Positions 36,563 through 45,351 of a stretch of DNA of 64,000 nt are shown in pieces (position 1 is the stretch's first letter; the number at the start of each line of letters is the position of its first letter). The notes under the pieces are model-generated. The model saw nothing but the letters and a program-made list of their open reading frames with translations, was not told the origin of the DNA and did not search any database. The stretch lies in contig NZ_CP126307.1 of assembly GCF_030144325.1 (NCBI RefSeq), positions 744,001 to 808,000 of the forward strand, read 5' to 3'. The DNA is from Bosea vestrisii. GTDB lineage: Bacteria; Pseudomonadota; Alphaproteobacteria; Rhizobiales; Beijerinckiaceae. A program made the position numbers and the translations under genes.

Positions 36563-36874
36563 ATGATCCGCATCGACCTCAACAACGCCGCCGGTGCCCG
36601 TCTGGGCCGCTTGCCCCGCTGGGCGAGCTGGCTGGTCATGGCCGGTGCCTTCGCCGTCGGGGTGCTGATTTTCCTGGTCGCGGCGAGCCTGGCGCTGATC
36701 CTCGTGCCGCTGGTCATCGCCGGCGCCGCCTTCGCCACCTGGCAGTTGCGCCGCCGCATGCGCGCCGCAGGCATCGACCCGCAGAACCCCTTTGAGCGCA
36801 GGCAGCCCGATACCGCGCGCGGCGAGATCGTCGACGCCGAGTACCGGGTGATCGAGCCCAGCGAGCGGCGCTAG
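36563..36874 (+). CDS. Small hypothetical membrane protein
   Basis: Product of 103 residues with one long hydrophobic stretch of ~40 residues (WASWLVMAGAFAVGVLIFLV and onward) that can form two closely spaced helices. A basic segment LRRRMRAAGIDPQNPFERRQ and an acidic tail (EIVDAEYRVIEPSERR) follow. The family is common in Hyphomicrobiales but I do not recognise a function. It converges with the flavin-binding-fold gene that ends at 36878. Confidence 0.7.
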   Translation: MIRIDLNNAAGARLGRLPRWASWLVMAGAFAVGVLIFLVAASLALILVPLVIAGAAFATWQLRRRMRAAGIDPQNPFERRQPDTARGEIVDAEYRVIEPSERR

Positions 36875-36877
36875 CCC

Positions 36878-37510
<633 letters not shown>

Positions 37511-37606
37511 CTCATGGGCCTCCGCCCGACGAGATGGCCATTTCACCGTCAAGCCGCAATCACTGCGGTCGGCAGTTCAGAATTCCAGTCACCGCAACAA
37601 TCGTTA

Positions 37607-39004
37607 TCACGCCGTCAACCGCACCAGCAGAACGCCCGCCGCCGCACAGGCAGCGAGCACCGGGACCATGCCGAGCTTGAAGCGCAGCAGCGCGATCATC
37701 GCCGCAGCCGCCAGCAATGCTGCTCGCCAATCCAATGACGTGAGCACCGGCAGGTCAGGCGCTAGCGGGCCGAGGACGATCGGCCGCACCGCCTTGAACA
37801 GCACATGCAGCCCGAACCAGAGCGCGAGATTGGCGATGACGCCGACGACCGCAGCGGTGATCGCGGTCAGCGCCGCCGACAGCGCCTTGTTGCCGCGTAG
37901 CGCCTCGATGTAGGGCGCGCCGAGGAAGATCCAGAGGAAGCAAGGCGCGAAGGTGACCCAGACCGTCAGCAGGCCCCCTAAGCTGCCGGCGACGAGCGGA
38001 TCGAGCCCGCCAGGCGCCCGCCAGGCGGCGAGGAAGCCGACGAACTGCAGCACCAGGATCAGCGGCCCGGGCGTCGTCTCGGCGAGGCCGAGGCCGTCGA
38101 CCATCTCGCCGGCAACGAGCCAGCCATAGGTCTCGACCGCCGCCTGCGCGACATAGGCCAGCACGGCATAGGCGCCGCCGAAGGTGACGACCGCCATGGC
38201 GCTGAAGAAGCCGCCGATCTGGGTGAAGACGTTGCCGCTGCCGAGCAGGGCCCAGAGCAGCAGCACCGGCCCGAGCCAGAGCGGCAGCCAGACCGCCATC
38301 ACCTTGAGCGCCCTCCCCAACGATGGTTCGGCATGGCTAAGCTCGCCGCGCTCGAACATCAGGTCGACGACGCCCTTGAACTCGGGCGCGCCGTCCTTGC
38401 CGGCGTGGCCGCCGCCGCCGAACAGAGCCGGCGCCCAGCGGTTGCCGAGCCAGCCGATCAGTCCAGCGCAGAGGATCACCAGCGGGAACGGCGCCTTGAG
38501 CAGGAAGAGCGCGAGGAAGGCCGCAATCGCGATCGCGACCATCGCCCGGTTCTTCAGAGCCCGCCGGCTGATCCTGAGGCCCGCCTCGATCACGACGGCG
38601 AGCACTGCCGCCTTGACGCCGAAGAAGATCGCATCGACCAGCGGGACCTGGCGATAGAGCACGTAGAGCAGGCTCAAGCCCCACATCACCAGCGCGCCGG
38701 GCAGGATGAAGAGCAGGCCGGCGATCAGTCCGCCGATCGTCCGGTGCATAAGCCAGCCGATATAGGTGGCGAGCTGCTGCGCCTCGGGGCCGGGCAGCAG
38801 CATGCAATAGTTCAGCGCATGCAGGAAACGGCGCTCGCCAATCCAGCGGCGCTCGTCGACCAGCTCCTTGTGCATCAGCGCGATCTGCCCGGCCGGCCCG
38901 CCAAAGGAGAGCAGGCCGATCTTCAGCCAAACCCGCGTCGCCTCGGCGAGGGTCGGCGTGGCGGGGGCGGCCATCGCCGCCCCTTCATTCGTCACGGTCG
39001 TCAT
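37607..39004 (-). CDS. chrA: Chromate efflux transporter
   Basis: Inner-membrane ChrA (CHR family) transporter that exports chromate. It has 465 residues with the two homologous CHR halves. The first has WLKIGLLSFGGPAGQIALMH and LLPGPEAQQLATYIGW; the second has AMAVVTFGGAYAVLAYVAQA and ETTPGPLILVLQFVGF. About ten to twelve hydrophobic helices are visible. It begins 9 nt after the chrB stop, so the two form an operon. Confidence 0.95.
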   Translation of the reverse strand: MTTVTNEGAAMAAPATPTLAEATRVWLKIGLLSFGGPAGQIALMHKELVDERRWIGERRFLHALNYCMLLPGPEAQQLATYIGWLMHRTIGGLIAGLLFILPGALVMWGLSLLYVLYRQVPLVDAIFFGVKAAVLAVVIEAGLRISRRALKNRAMVAIAIAAFLALFLLKAPFPLVILCAGLIGWLGNRWAPALFGGGGHAGKDGAPEFKGVVDLMFERGELSHAEPSLGRALKVMAVWLPLWLGPVLLLWALLGSGNVFTQIGGFFSAMAVVTFGGAYAVLAYVAQAAVETYGWLVAGEMVDGLGLAETTPGPLILVLQFVGFLAAWRAPGGLDPLVAGSLGGLLTVWVTFAPCFLWIFLGAPYIEALRGNKALSAALTAITAAVVGVIANLALWFGLHVLFKAVRPIVLGPLAPDLPVLTSLDWRAALLAAAAMIALLRFKLGMVPVLAACAAAGVLLVRLTA

Positions 39005-39013
39005 CGCCCGTCC

Positions 39014-39832
39014 TCAGCTCTTCACCGGCACGGACGGCCAGTTATGGGTTTCCTCGGTCGCGTCCCGGCACCAGCGATAGAAGGCGTCGTAGAGCAGCAT
39101 GCCGGCTTCGAGCTGTGCCAGGTCCTCGCGATACATCCGTGACAGGCCGAGCGAGGCGGCAAGGAAGCCGGCCGCCTGCGGCACGAGGTCGAGCCGCGAC
39201 GTATCGGCCGCCCTGACGATAGTCGCAAGCTGGTCGAGCGCCGGCGACGACAGCCCGAATTCCTCGATCATCGTGTCGAAGCTGCAGCGCTCGCCGCGAT
39301 GGCTCCAGAACACGCCGTCGATGTCGAACGGCGTCGCCCCGAAGCGGTCGGCGACATCAGCCACCTCCGAGGCCGAGACGAAGAGGAAGACGGCATTTGG
39401 GTCGACAAAGCGGCGGATCAGCCAGGGACAGGCGATGCGATCGACCTTGGGCCGCGCCCGCGTCACCCAGAGCGTGCGCCCGGCGGCATCGCGCTTCGGC
39501 AGCTTGCCCGTCTCGATCAGGAGCCCGCCGGCCTCACGCCAGGCCTCGAAGCCGCCGGTGAGGTTTTCCGCCTCGACACCTTCATGCCGCAGCCAGGCGG
39601 CGGTGCCCTCGCTGAGTTTCTGCCCCCTCTGGCAGATGACGACGACCTTGCGGCCGGCATAGGCGCCGGCCCAACCGGCGACGTCGCGATGGCTGCGGCG
39701 TTCCGAGGCCGGCAGCAGGCGCGGATCGGCGGCGACATCGTCGTCGATCCGGACATCGATCAGGACAGGCACATCGGGCAGGCCGACGAGCCGGGACAAT
39801 TGCGCAGGCGTGATCTGGATGTTGGAAGACAT
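39014..39832 (-). CDS. chrB: Rhodanese-ChrB fusion (chromate resistance protein)
   Basis: Two-domain protein of 272 residues. Residues ~1-110 are a rhodanese-like domain with the active-site cysteine in VVICQRGQKLSEGTAAWL. From ~120 on is a ChrB C-terminal domain (LWVTRARPKVDRIACPWLIR, FVDPNAVFLFVSASEV, CSFDTMIEEF). ChrB domains are linked to chromate-responsive regulation or chromate handling; the rhodanese half may supply sulfane sulfur. The ChrB N-terminal DNA-binding part is absent, replaced by rhodanese. It is preceded by a candidate structured RNA leader and followed directly by chrA. Confidence 0.9.
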   Translation of the reverse strand: MSSNIQITPAQLSRLVGLPDVPVLIDVRIDDDVAADPRLLPASERRSHRDVAGWAGAYAGRKVVVICQRGQKLSEGTAAWLRHEGVEAENLTGGFEAWREAGGLLIETGKLPKRDAAGRTLWVTRARPKVDRIACPWLIRRFVDPNAVFLFVSASEVADVADRFGATPFDIDGVFWSHRGERCSFDTMIEEFGLSSPALDQLATIVRAADTSRLDLVPQAAGFLAASLGLSRMYREDLAQLEAGMLLYDAFYRWCRDATEETHNWPSVPVKS

Positions 39833-39842
39833 GAGCGTCCAT

Positions 39843-39915
39843 CCTTGAGCTAAGGAGAGTGGACGCGATCCTTGGGCTGACGCCTCACGGGGCGGTCGCG
39901 ATAAGCCCCTGCTAA
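39843..39915 (-). ncRNA. Candidate structured leader RNA upstream of chrB (chrB-motif-like)
   Basis: On the minus strand CGCGA and TCGCG pair around an inner hairpin CGCC-CCGTGA-GGCG. GGGCT and AGCCC segments on opposite sides of the stem can pair as a pseudoknot. The element ends ~30 nt before the chrB start. Published comparative searches describe chrB-a and chrB-b RNA motifs ahead of chrB-type genes; whether this matches either needs a covariance-model search. Confidence 0.4.
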
Positions 39916-39924
39916 GAGTTTAGA

Positions 39925-40487
39925 TCACCGAGGATTGGCGCCGTCAACGGCCGGCTCGGCGTCCCTTCCGGCCAATGTCAGCCTGTTCAGGACCTGCACA
40001 GGCGGCCAGGAGACGCAATCCACGCTGTCGAATGTCAGCTCGAACGCCTCGAACGATCGCGAAACATAGTTCAGAACGCTGGTCCGGCGCGCGGCATCGA
40101 TCGCCAGCGCAATGGTGAGATGAGGTCGCCACCCCCGGGACCATAGTTGGCATCACAAGACGAGGACGCCGCGTCCAGAGCCGCATGCAGCTTGCCATGC
40201 AAATCGAGTAGGCGCTGATCGTGCCGTGGCGCCAGCCAGAGCACGAGCGGGTCGGTATCGAAGAAATCCACCCGCTCGAAGGAGAGCGAGATCGCGGCTT
40301 CACCGTGGAACACCTCCATGGCTCTCTGGAGCCTGGAGGGCTCGATCGCGGCACATCGCGTTGGCGTGAGATGGGGCCGATAGCCGAGCGCTCGGATCGA
40401 CGGCACGTCTTCCAAGGCAGCAGCCTCATCGACATGCTCCCAGAAGAGCTGGGCAGCAGAGCTCGTACTCAAGGTGATGCCCAGCAT
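39925..40487 (-). CDS. 2H phosphoesterase (LigT / 2'-5' RNA ligase-like), apparent frameshift
   Basis: The N-terminal part (MLGITLSTSSAAQLFWEHVD) carries the first HxT motif, YRPHLTP. Near 40132-40136 a run of five Cs on the + strand appears one base short. With one base added, the frame continues GGWRPHLTIALAIDAA, giving the second HxT motif and a 187-residue protein that stops at 39925, the usual LigT length. The family hydrolyses or ligates 2',5' or cyclic phosphodiester bonds. Both catalytic motifs survive, so a consensus error or a very young mutation is likely. Confidence 0.75.
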
Positions 40488-40534
40488 GGCACTCCCCTCG
40501 CATCAGCCTTCCAGTCGGACGGCGGCAGCCTGAC

Positions 40535-41812
40535 TCAATCGAGCCGGCTGACCAGGATCTTGTCGATTCGCCGGCCGTCGAGATCGACCACCTCGAAGCG
40601 CCAATGGCCCTTCACGAAGCTCTCGCCGACATTGGGCAGCCGGTTCATCTCGGCCAGGATGAAGCCCGCCACGGTCTGGTAGTCGGCATCGCGCGGCACA
40701 TGGATGCCGAGTTCGTGCGAGAACTCGTCGACCTGCATCCAGCCGGCGACCAGGAAGGAGCCGTCGGCACGCGTCACGATCGGCGGCTCGTCGGCCTCGT
40801 CCTCCTGGAAGGCGCCGGTGATCGCCTCGAGCACGTCGCTCGAGGTGATGATGCCCTCGAAATGACCGTACTCGTCGAAGACCAGCGCGAGATGGACGTT
40901 GGAAGCGCGGATGGCGCGCAGCACGTCGAGCGCCCCGCTCGTGTCGAGCACCACAGGGGCCTCGTGCACGAGGCTGCGCAGGTCTCTGCCGTCGCCGTCC
41001 GAGAGCGCGTCGAACATGTCCTTGACGGTGACCACGCCGATGATGGCGTCGGCCTCGCCGTCCTGCACCGGCAGGCGCGAGCGCTTGGTGGCGCGGACCT
41101 GCATCTTGATCTCTTCGGTCAAGTCGGTGAGATCGATGACCTCGACCTCGCGCCGCGGCGTCATCAGCGCCCTCGCCGAGCGGTCGGCGAAGCGCATCAC
41201 CCCGGAGATCATCTCGCGCTCGTCGCGCTCCAGCACGCCGGCGTTCTCGGCCTCAGCGATGATGGTGCGGACTTCTTCCTCGGTGACCGTCTCCTCCGGC
41301 TCGCCCTTCTGGCCGAGCAGCGCCAGCACGAGCTTACCCGAAGCGTCGAGCAGCCAGACCAGCGGCGAAGCGACCTTGGCCAGCACTACCATGGCCGGGG
41401 CAACGCGCGCGGCGACGCGCTCGGCATCGCGCAGCGCGATCTGCTTGGGCACCAGTTCGCCGATGATCAGCGAGAGATAGGTGATGAGGACGACGACGGT
41501 ACCGACGCCGAGCGCGTCGGCGGCGGCATTCGACAGCCCTTGCCCGGAGAGCCATTCCGACAGGCGCGCACCGAGCGTCGCGCCCGAGAAGGCGCCGGAG
41601 AGCACGCCAACCAGCGTGATGCCGATCTGTACGGTCGAGAGGAAGCGGCCCGGATTCTCAGCGAGCTTGATCGCCTTCGCGGCGCCTTTGCTGCCTTGAT
41701 CGCTGAGGACTTTGAGCCGTGCCGGCCGGGATGAGACGACCGCGAGTTCCGACATGGCGAGCACACCGTTGATGACGGTGAGGACGACGACGATCAATAT
41801 CTCGGTTAACAA
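40535..41812 (-). CDS. CNNM/CBS-domain transporter (HlyC/CorC family)
   Basis: Membrane protein of 425 residues. The N-terminal CNNM (DUF21) domain has about four hydrophobic helices (MLTEILIVVVLTVINGVLAM, VLITYLSLIIGELVPKQIAL). Two CBS domains follow (MTPRREVEVIDLTDLTEEIK, EAPVVLDTSGALDVLRAIRA) and then a C-terminal CorC/HlyC domain (VAGWMQVDEFSHELGIHVPR). Homologues move or regulate Mg2+ or Co2+; the old hemolysin label is misleading. It is transcribed as a single gene. Confidence 0.93.
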   Translation of the reverse strand: MLTEILIVVVLTVINGVLAMSELAVVSSRPARLKVLSDQGSKGAAKAIKLAENPGRFLSTVQIGITLVGVLSGAFSGATLGARLSEWLSGQGLSNAAADALGVGTVVVLITYLSLIIGELVPKQIALRDAERVAARVAPAMVVLAKVASPLVWLLDASGKLVLALLGQKGEPEETVTEEEVRTIIAEAENAGVLERDEREMISGVMRFADRSARALMTPRREVEVIDLTDLTEEIKMQVRATKRSRLPVQDGEADAIIGVVTVKDMFDALSDGDGRDLRSLVHEAPVVLDTSGALDVLRAIRASNVHLALVFDEYGHFEGIITSSDVLEAITGAFQEDEADEPPIVTRADGSFLVAGWMQVDEFSHELGIHVPRDADYQTVAGFILAEMNRLPNVGESFVKGHWRFEVVDLDGRRIDKILVSRLD

Positions 41813-41905
41813 AACCGGCTCGGGAACTGCAGGGCCGCGCTCTGTATCGGTCTGCTTCTGAGCCGCTTATAACGCATTGACGGCCGAACGCGATGGGAGA
41901 AGACG

Positions 41906-42535
41906 ATGCCCCAGGACGATCTCCATCAAGACGATCCTCGCCAGCTCGCTCCGGCGACGCAGCGCAATCGCGAACCGATCCTCGCCGTGCTGCGCGAGGT
42001 TCTGCCGGCGCGGGGTCGCGTGCTCGAGGTCGCCAGTGGCTCCGGCGAGCACGCCGTCCATTTCGCCGCCGCCTTTCAGAGCCTGGTTTTCCAGCCGAGC
42101 GATCCCGATCCGGCCGCGCTCGCCAGCATCGACGCCTGGGCAGGCGAGAGCGCCCTGCCCAATCTGCTCCCGGCCATTCGTCTCGATGCAAGCGCGCCGC
42201 GCTGGCCCATCACACAAGCCGACGCGATCCTGTGCATCAACATGATCCACATCTCGCCCTGGGCGGCGACTGAAGGGCTGATCCGGCAGGCGGCGCAGAT
42301 CCTCCCGGCAAGCGGGCCGCTCTATCTCTATGGCCCCTATCGCCAGAGCGACGTGCCCCTGGCGCCAAGCAATGCCGTGTTCGACGACAGCCTGCGCCGG
42401 CGCAACCCGAAATGGGGCCTGCGCGAACTCGACGCCGTCGCCGAGCTAGCCAGGGACGCCGGCTTCGCCGAGCCGCAGGTGACGGCGATGCCGGCGAATA
42501 ATCTCAGCGTGGTCTTCCGTAAAAATTCTGGCTGA
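41906..42535 (+). CDS. DUF938 family methyltransferase-like protein
   Basis: Protein of 209 residues with a SAM-binding motif (VLEVASGSGEHAVHFAAAFQ) and the DUF938 signatures PSDPDPAALASIDAW, AILCINMIHISPWAATEGLI and LYLYGPYRQSDVPLAPSNAV. The substrate is unknown. The start is the ATG 41906-41908. It is divergent from the CNNM gene with ~90 nt between them. Confidence 0.9.
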   Translation: MPQDDLHQDDPRQLAPATQRNREPILAVLREVLPARGRVLEVASGSGEHAVHFAAAFQSLVFQPSDPDPAALASIDAWAGESALPNLLPAIRLDASAPRWPITQADAILCINMIHISPWAATEGLIRQAAQILPASGPLYLYGPYRQSDVPLAPSNAVFDDSLRRRNPKWGLRELDAVAELARDAGFAEPQVTAMPANNLSVVFRKNSG

Positions 42536-42553
42536 GCTCCCGTCTCAACTCAC

Positions 42554-42674
42554 AGCCCTCATCCTGAGGAGCGCCGCAGGCGCGTCTCGAAGGATGCTCC
42601 AGATGGTTCAGGAGCCTACTGGAGCATCCTTCGAGACGCCATCCCTGTTGGAATGACTCCTCAGGATGAGGGCT
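42554..42674. repeat. Palindromic intergenic repeat, copy 3
   Basis: 121 bp. The outer and inner arms are as in the copies at 31696, 33728 and 44468. One arm is diverged in the middle (CCATCCCTGTTGGAATGAC). Confidence 0.92.
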
Positions 42675-42686
42675 AGAACAATCGCC

Positions 42687-43367
42687 CTATCCCCCGTCGC
42701 AGCTGGTTTCCTGCGTCGCGCAGATGCGGTCGACCCAGGCGCGGACGCGGCCGGCCTCCGCCCCCGCTTTGGCGGCCGGCTTGATCTCGACACCTGAGAG
42801 GGCCTCGCTGCCGTCCGGGAACGGGCCGTACTCGACCAACACCCATTTGCCGCTGCAGCCGACGAGGCGTCCGTTCTGGACGAAGGCGTCGCCGTCGAAG
42901 CCCGCCCCGTCCTGGCCGGTCAGCACGGTCGGCGCCTTCGCATCGGGTCGCTGACGGCCGGCATTGGCTTGCGACTTCACCGTCAGCTTGCGCCCGCTCA
43001 CCCAACCCGAGCCCTTGAACATCGGCCGCGGCGCAGCATCCGTCAGCGCCTCGTTGTCACGGGCTTTGGCGATGCGGAACCAGCCATTGGCGCCTGCGCT
43101 GACCTCGACCTCGACCATGGCGCGCACCGGCGGATCGTCGCTGCTGAGCTTCACCGGCGGCAGCGTCCCGACCACCTTGTTGCTGGTGCCCGGGCCGGCG
43201 CGGACGTTCAGCCCCTCCGGATCGGTCTCGCTGACGAAGGCGCCGAAGGAGCAGGCGACCTGCCCGGCCGGCACAGGCGCGACGGCTTCAGACTGCGCGC
43301 GGGCTACCGGAGCAGCCAGCAGCAGAGCCACCACTAGCCCAGTGGCAAGGGCTTCAGGACGCGGCAT
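42687..43367 (-). CDS. Secreted SH3-like domain protein
   Basis: Protein of 226 residues from the ATG 43365-43367; the N-terminus MPRPEALATGLVVALLLAAP with AxA is a signal peptide. The middle has a bacterial SH3-like segment (GLNVRAGPGTSNKVVGTLPP) and a second partial one (GSGWVSGRKLTVKSQAN). These domains often bind cell wall or partner proteins. The ATG lies 14 nt inside the end of the upstream gene, so the two are probably co-translated. Its exact function is unknown. Confidence 0.8.
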   Translation of the reverse strand: MPRPEALATGLVVALLLAAPVARAQSEAVAPVPAGQVACSFGAFVSETDPEGLNVRAGPGTSNKVVGTLPPVKLSSDDPPVRAMVEVEVSAGANGWFRIAKARDNEALTDAAPRPMFKGSGWVSGRKLTVKSQANAGRQRPDAKAPTVLTGQDGAGFDGDAFVQNGRLVGCSGKWVLVEYGPFPDGSEALSGVEIKPAAKAGAEAGRVRAWVDRICATQETSCDGG

Positions 43368-44364
43368 TGACCAGCACATAGTAGAAGGCGCCCGGGGTCC
43401 CGACCGCCTTGAGGAAGATCGGGTAGCGGTTCTTCGGAACGGTCTGGCAGCCGGCCGACCAAGTGTTGGGTTCCAGCACATTGTCCGCCCCGCCGCGGTG
43501 GATGTACATGCTGGTTCCCGCCCCTTTCGGGTCGATCCGGCTCTTGTCATCCTGAGTGAAGCGACCGTCGCCATCGGTGTCGCGCTCGGCGATCTGCGTG
43601 GTCTTCACCTGGAAAGCGCGGTCACCGAGGAAACCGCCCTTCTTCTCGAAATACTGATAGGTGCCCTCGGTCAGGCGGCCGGCGTCCTTGATACCGTCCT
43701 TGTTGATGTCGACGCCGTCGGCCTTCTTGAACCCGACGCCCTTGTAGCGCTTATCGCCGCTGCCGGCGCGTTGCGAATACTGCGCGCCCGGCTCGGTGCA
43801 GATCGGGAAGCTCGAAAGCTCGCGAAACCGGCCTGTGCGGCGCATCACCACGACGAGATCGTCATAGGAGCCCTTGCCGTGATTGGCGATCGTGCTGCTT
43901 TCCTTGCGCAGCGCCAGCAGGACGAGGCGCCCGAATCGGAGGTCGAAGCGCGCATCGGTCGAACCGAAACGCCAGAAGATCGCCGAATAGGAATCGAAGG
44001 CCTGCTTCGTCGTGCGAAACTGCGGCCGGTCGGCTGAGGGGCGGCGGAAGCGGGCGTCGAGGATTTCGCCGTAGAAGGCGCTCCATTCCCGCAAGGCGCG
44101 CAGCCGCGTCTCGGCAGCGGGACTGAGGTTGACCTCGACGACGCGCCAGAAGAAGTCCTGCAGGCCGGGCGGCACCGCCGCGACGATGTCACGCCAGCGC
44201 GAGAAGGCGATGACGCGATCCTGGCGCAGGCAGCGGTCGAACTGCCGGGCGAAATTGCCGAAATCGAGGTCGGCGAGATCGGGGCGACGGCCGCTCATCT
44301 GCCGCCACGCGATCGTTGGAGTGAGCGCATCGAACTCTCCGCCGCTGCATCCTCGGGCGACCAT
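43354..44364 (-). CDS. Hypothetical protein with EF-hand-like motifs
   Basis: Product of 336 residues that I cannot assign to a named family. Residues ~200-270 contain two DxDxDG-type calcium loops (DINKDGIKDAG, DTDGDGRFTQDD). The C-terminus has SAGCQTVPKNRYPIFLKAV, resembling the Cys-containing end of murein L,D-transpeptidase/endolysin-like folds. No clear signal peptide is visible from the start chosen (ATG 44362-44364), although later starts are possible. It overlaps the SH3-like gene by 14 nt, which suggests a joint role, perhaps in wall or calcium-dependent processing; that is inference. Confidence 0.65.
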   Translation of the reverse strand: MVARGCSGGEFDALTPTIAWRQMSGRRPDLADLDFGNFARQFDRCLRQDRVIAFSRWRDIVAAVPPGLQDFFWRVVEVNLSPAAETRLRALREWSAFYGEILDARFRRPSADRPQFRTTKQAFDSYSAIFWRFGSTDARFDLRFGRLVLLALRKESSTIANHGKGSYDDLVVVMRRTGRFRELSSFPICTEPGAQYSQRAGSGDKRYKGVGFKKADGVDINKDGIKDAGRLTEGTYQYFEKKGGFLGDRAFQVKTTQIAERDTDGDGRFTQDDKSRIDPKGAGTSMYIHRGGADNVLEPNTWSAGCQTVPKNRYPIFLKAVGTPGAFYYVLVNAAS

Positions 44365-44467
44365 AAGGCAACGCCGCCCAAAGGTCAGGCGGCGAGCAAC
44401 CGGTCCGTCAGCAGCTTGCGAAGGTCTGAGGGCTTTTCGCCTGCTCAGAACCGGTTCAAAAACTTAC

Positions 44468-44582
44468 AGCCCTCATCCTGAGGAGCGCCGCAGGCGCGTC
44501 TCGAAGGATGGACCAGGAGGCTCTGGAACCATCTGGAGCATCCTTCGAGACGCCGCTAACGCGGCTCCTCAGGATGAGGGCT
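44468..44582. repeat. Palindromic intergenic repeat, copy 4
   Basis: 115 bp with the same outer arms (AGCCCTCATCCTGAGGAGC and its complement) as copies 1-3. It lies between two converging or tandem gene ends, away from coding sequence. Confidence 0.93.
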
Positions 44583-44604
44583 GAGGGAAGCCTCAGAAAA
44601 GCTC

Positions 44605-45186
44605 TCAGAGCACCATCGGCAGCACGAAGAAGCCGCCGATGACGACCACCGCCAGCGCCAGTGCCGTCATCGGCAGGTGCTTCTCGATGAAGATGCGGAT
44701 GTCGTCGCCATAATAGCGCAGCGCCACCGCGATCATCGCGAAGAAGGTGACGCGCGAGATCACCATGCCGAGCGTGAACTTCCAGATGTCGAAATGCAGG
44801 AAGCCGGACATGATCGTGACGATCTTGAACGGGATCGGCGTCAGCCCCTTGGTCAGCAGCACCCAGAACCAGTAGTCCTGCGAGGTGTGGATCAGATGCG
44901 CCGCTTTCTCCTGCAGGCCGTAGATGCCGATCAGCCAGGCGCCGACCGATTCATAGAGGAGCGCGCCGATCGCATAGCCGAGATAGCCGCCGGTGACGGC
45001 GCCGAGCGAGCAGACGCCGGCATAGAACCAAGCCCGGTCAGGCCGCGCGATGCACATCGGAATCAGCAGCGGGATCGGCGGCAGCGGGCTGATGGAGCTT
45101 TCGACGAAGGTGATGGCGAAGAGCAGCCAGGGGGCTCCGGGATGCGACGCATAGGAAACGCACCAGTCGTAAGCACGCTTGAGCAT
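44605..45186 (-). CDS. YqaA/DedA-type (VTT domain) membrane protein
   Basis: Integral membrane protein of 193 residues from the ATG 45184-45186 (MLKRAYDWCVSYASHPGAPW). The VTT-like core is visible in TFVESSISPLPPIPLLIPMC, GAVTGGYLGYAIGALLYESV and LLTKGLTPIPFKIVTIMSGF. Family members act in envelope maintenance, possibly as lipid or undecaprenyl-phosphate flippases. It lies downstream of valS on the same strand, ~165 nt away. Confidence 0.88.
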   Translation of the reverse strand: MLKRAYDWCVSYASHPGAPWLLFAITFVESSISPLPPIPLLIPMCIARPDRAWFYAGVCSLGAVTGGYLGYAIGALLYESVGAWLIGIYGLQEKAAHLIHTSQDYWFWVLLTKGLTPIPFKIVTIMSGFLHFDIWKFTLGMVISRVTFFAMIAVALRYYGDDIRIFIEKHLPMTALALAVVVIGGFFVLPMVL

Positions 45187-45351
45187 GAAGGGGAAACCGT
45201 TCCTGGGTTCTCGCGCCGGTTGCAGGGCTGCCCTGCGTCCCATGCATTAATCTATCTGGCGCGGTCAGGCCAGTTATCTCTTGGGCTAGAGTCAATTGCG
45301 CAAATGGGCGTCAACAGCGCGACGCTTTCGTGACGAGATTGCGGGAGCAGC

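Noticed and set aside
37607..39004. Frameshift in chrA
   Set aside because: Both CHR halves are in one continuous frame of normal length.
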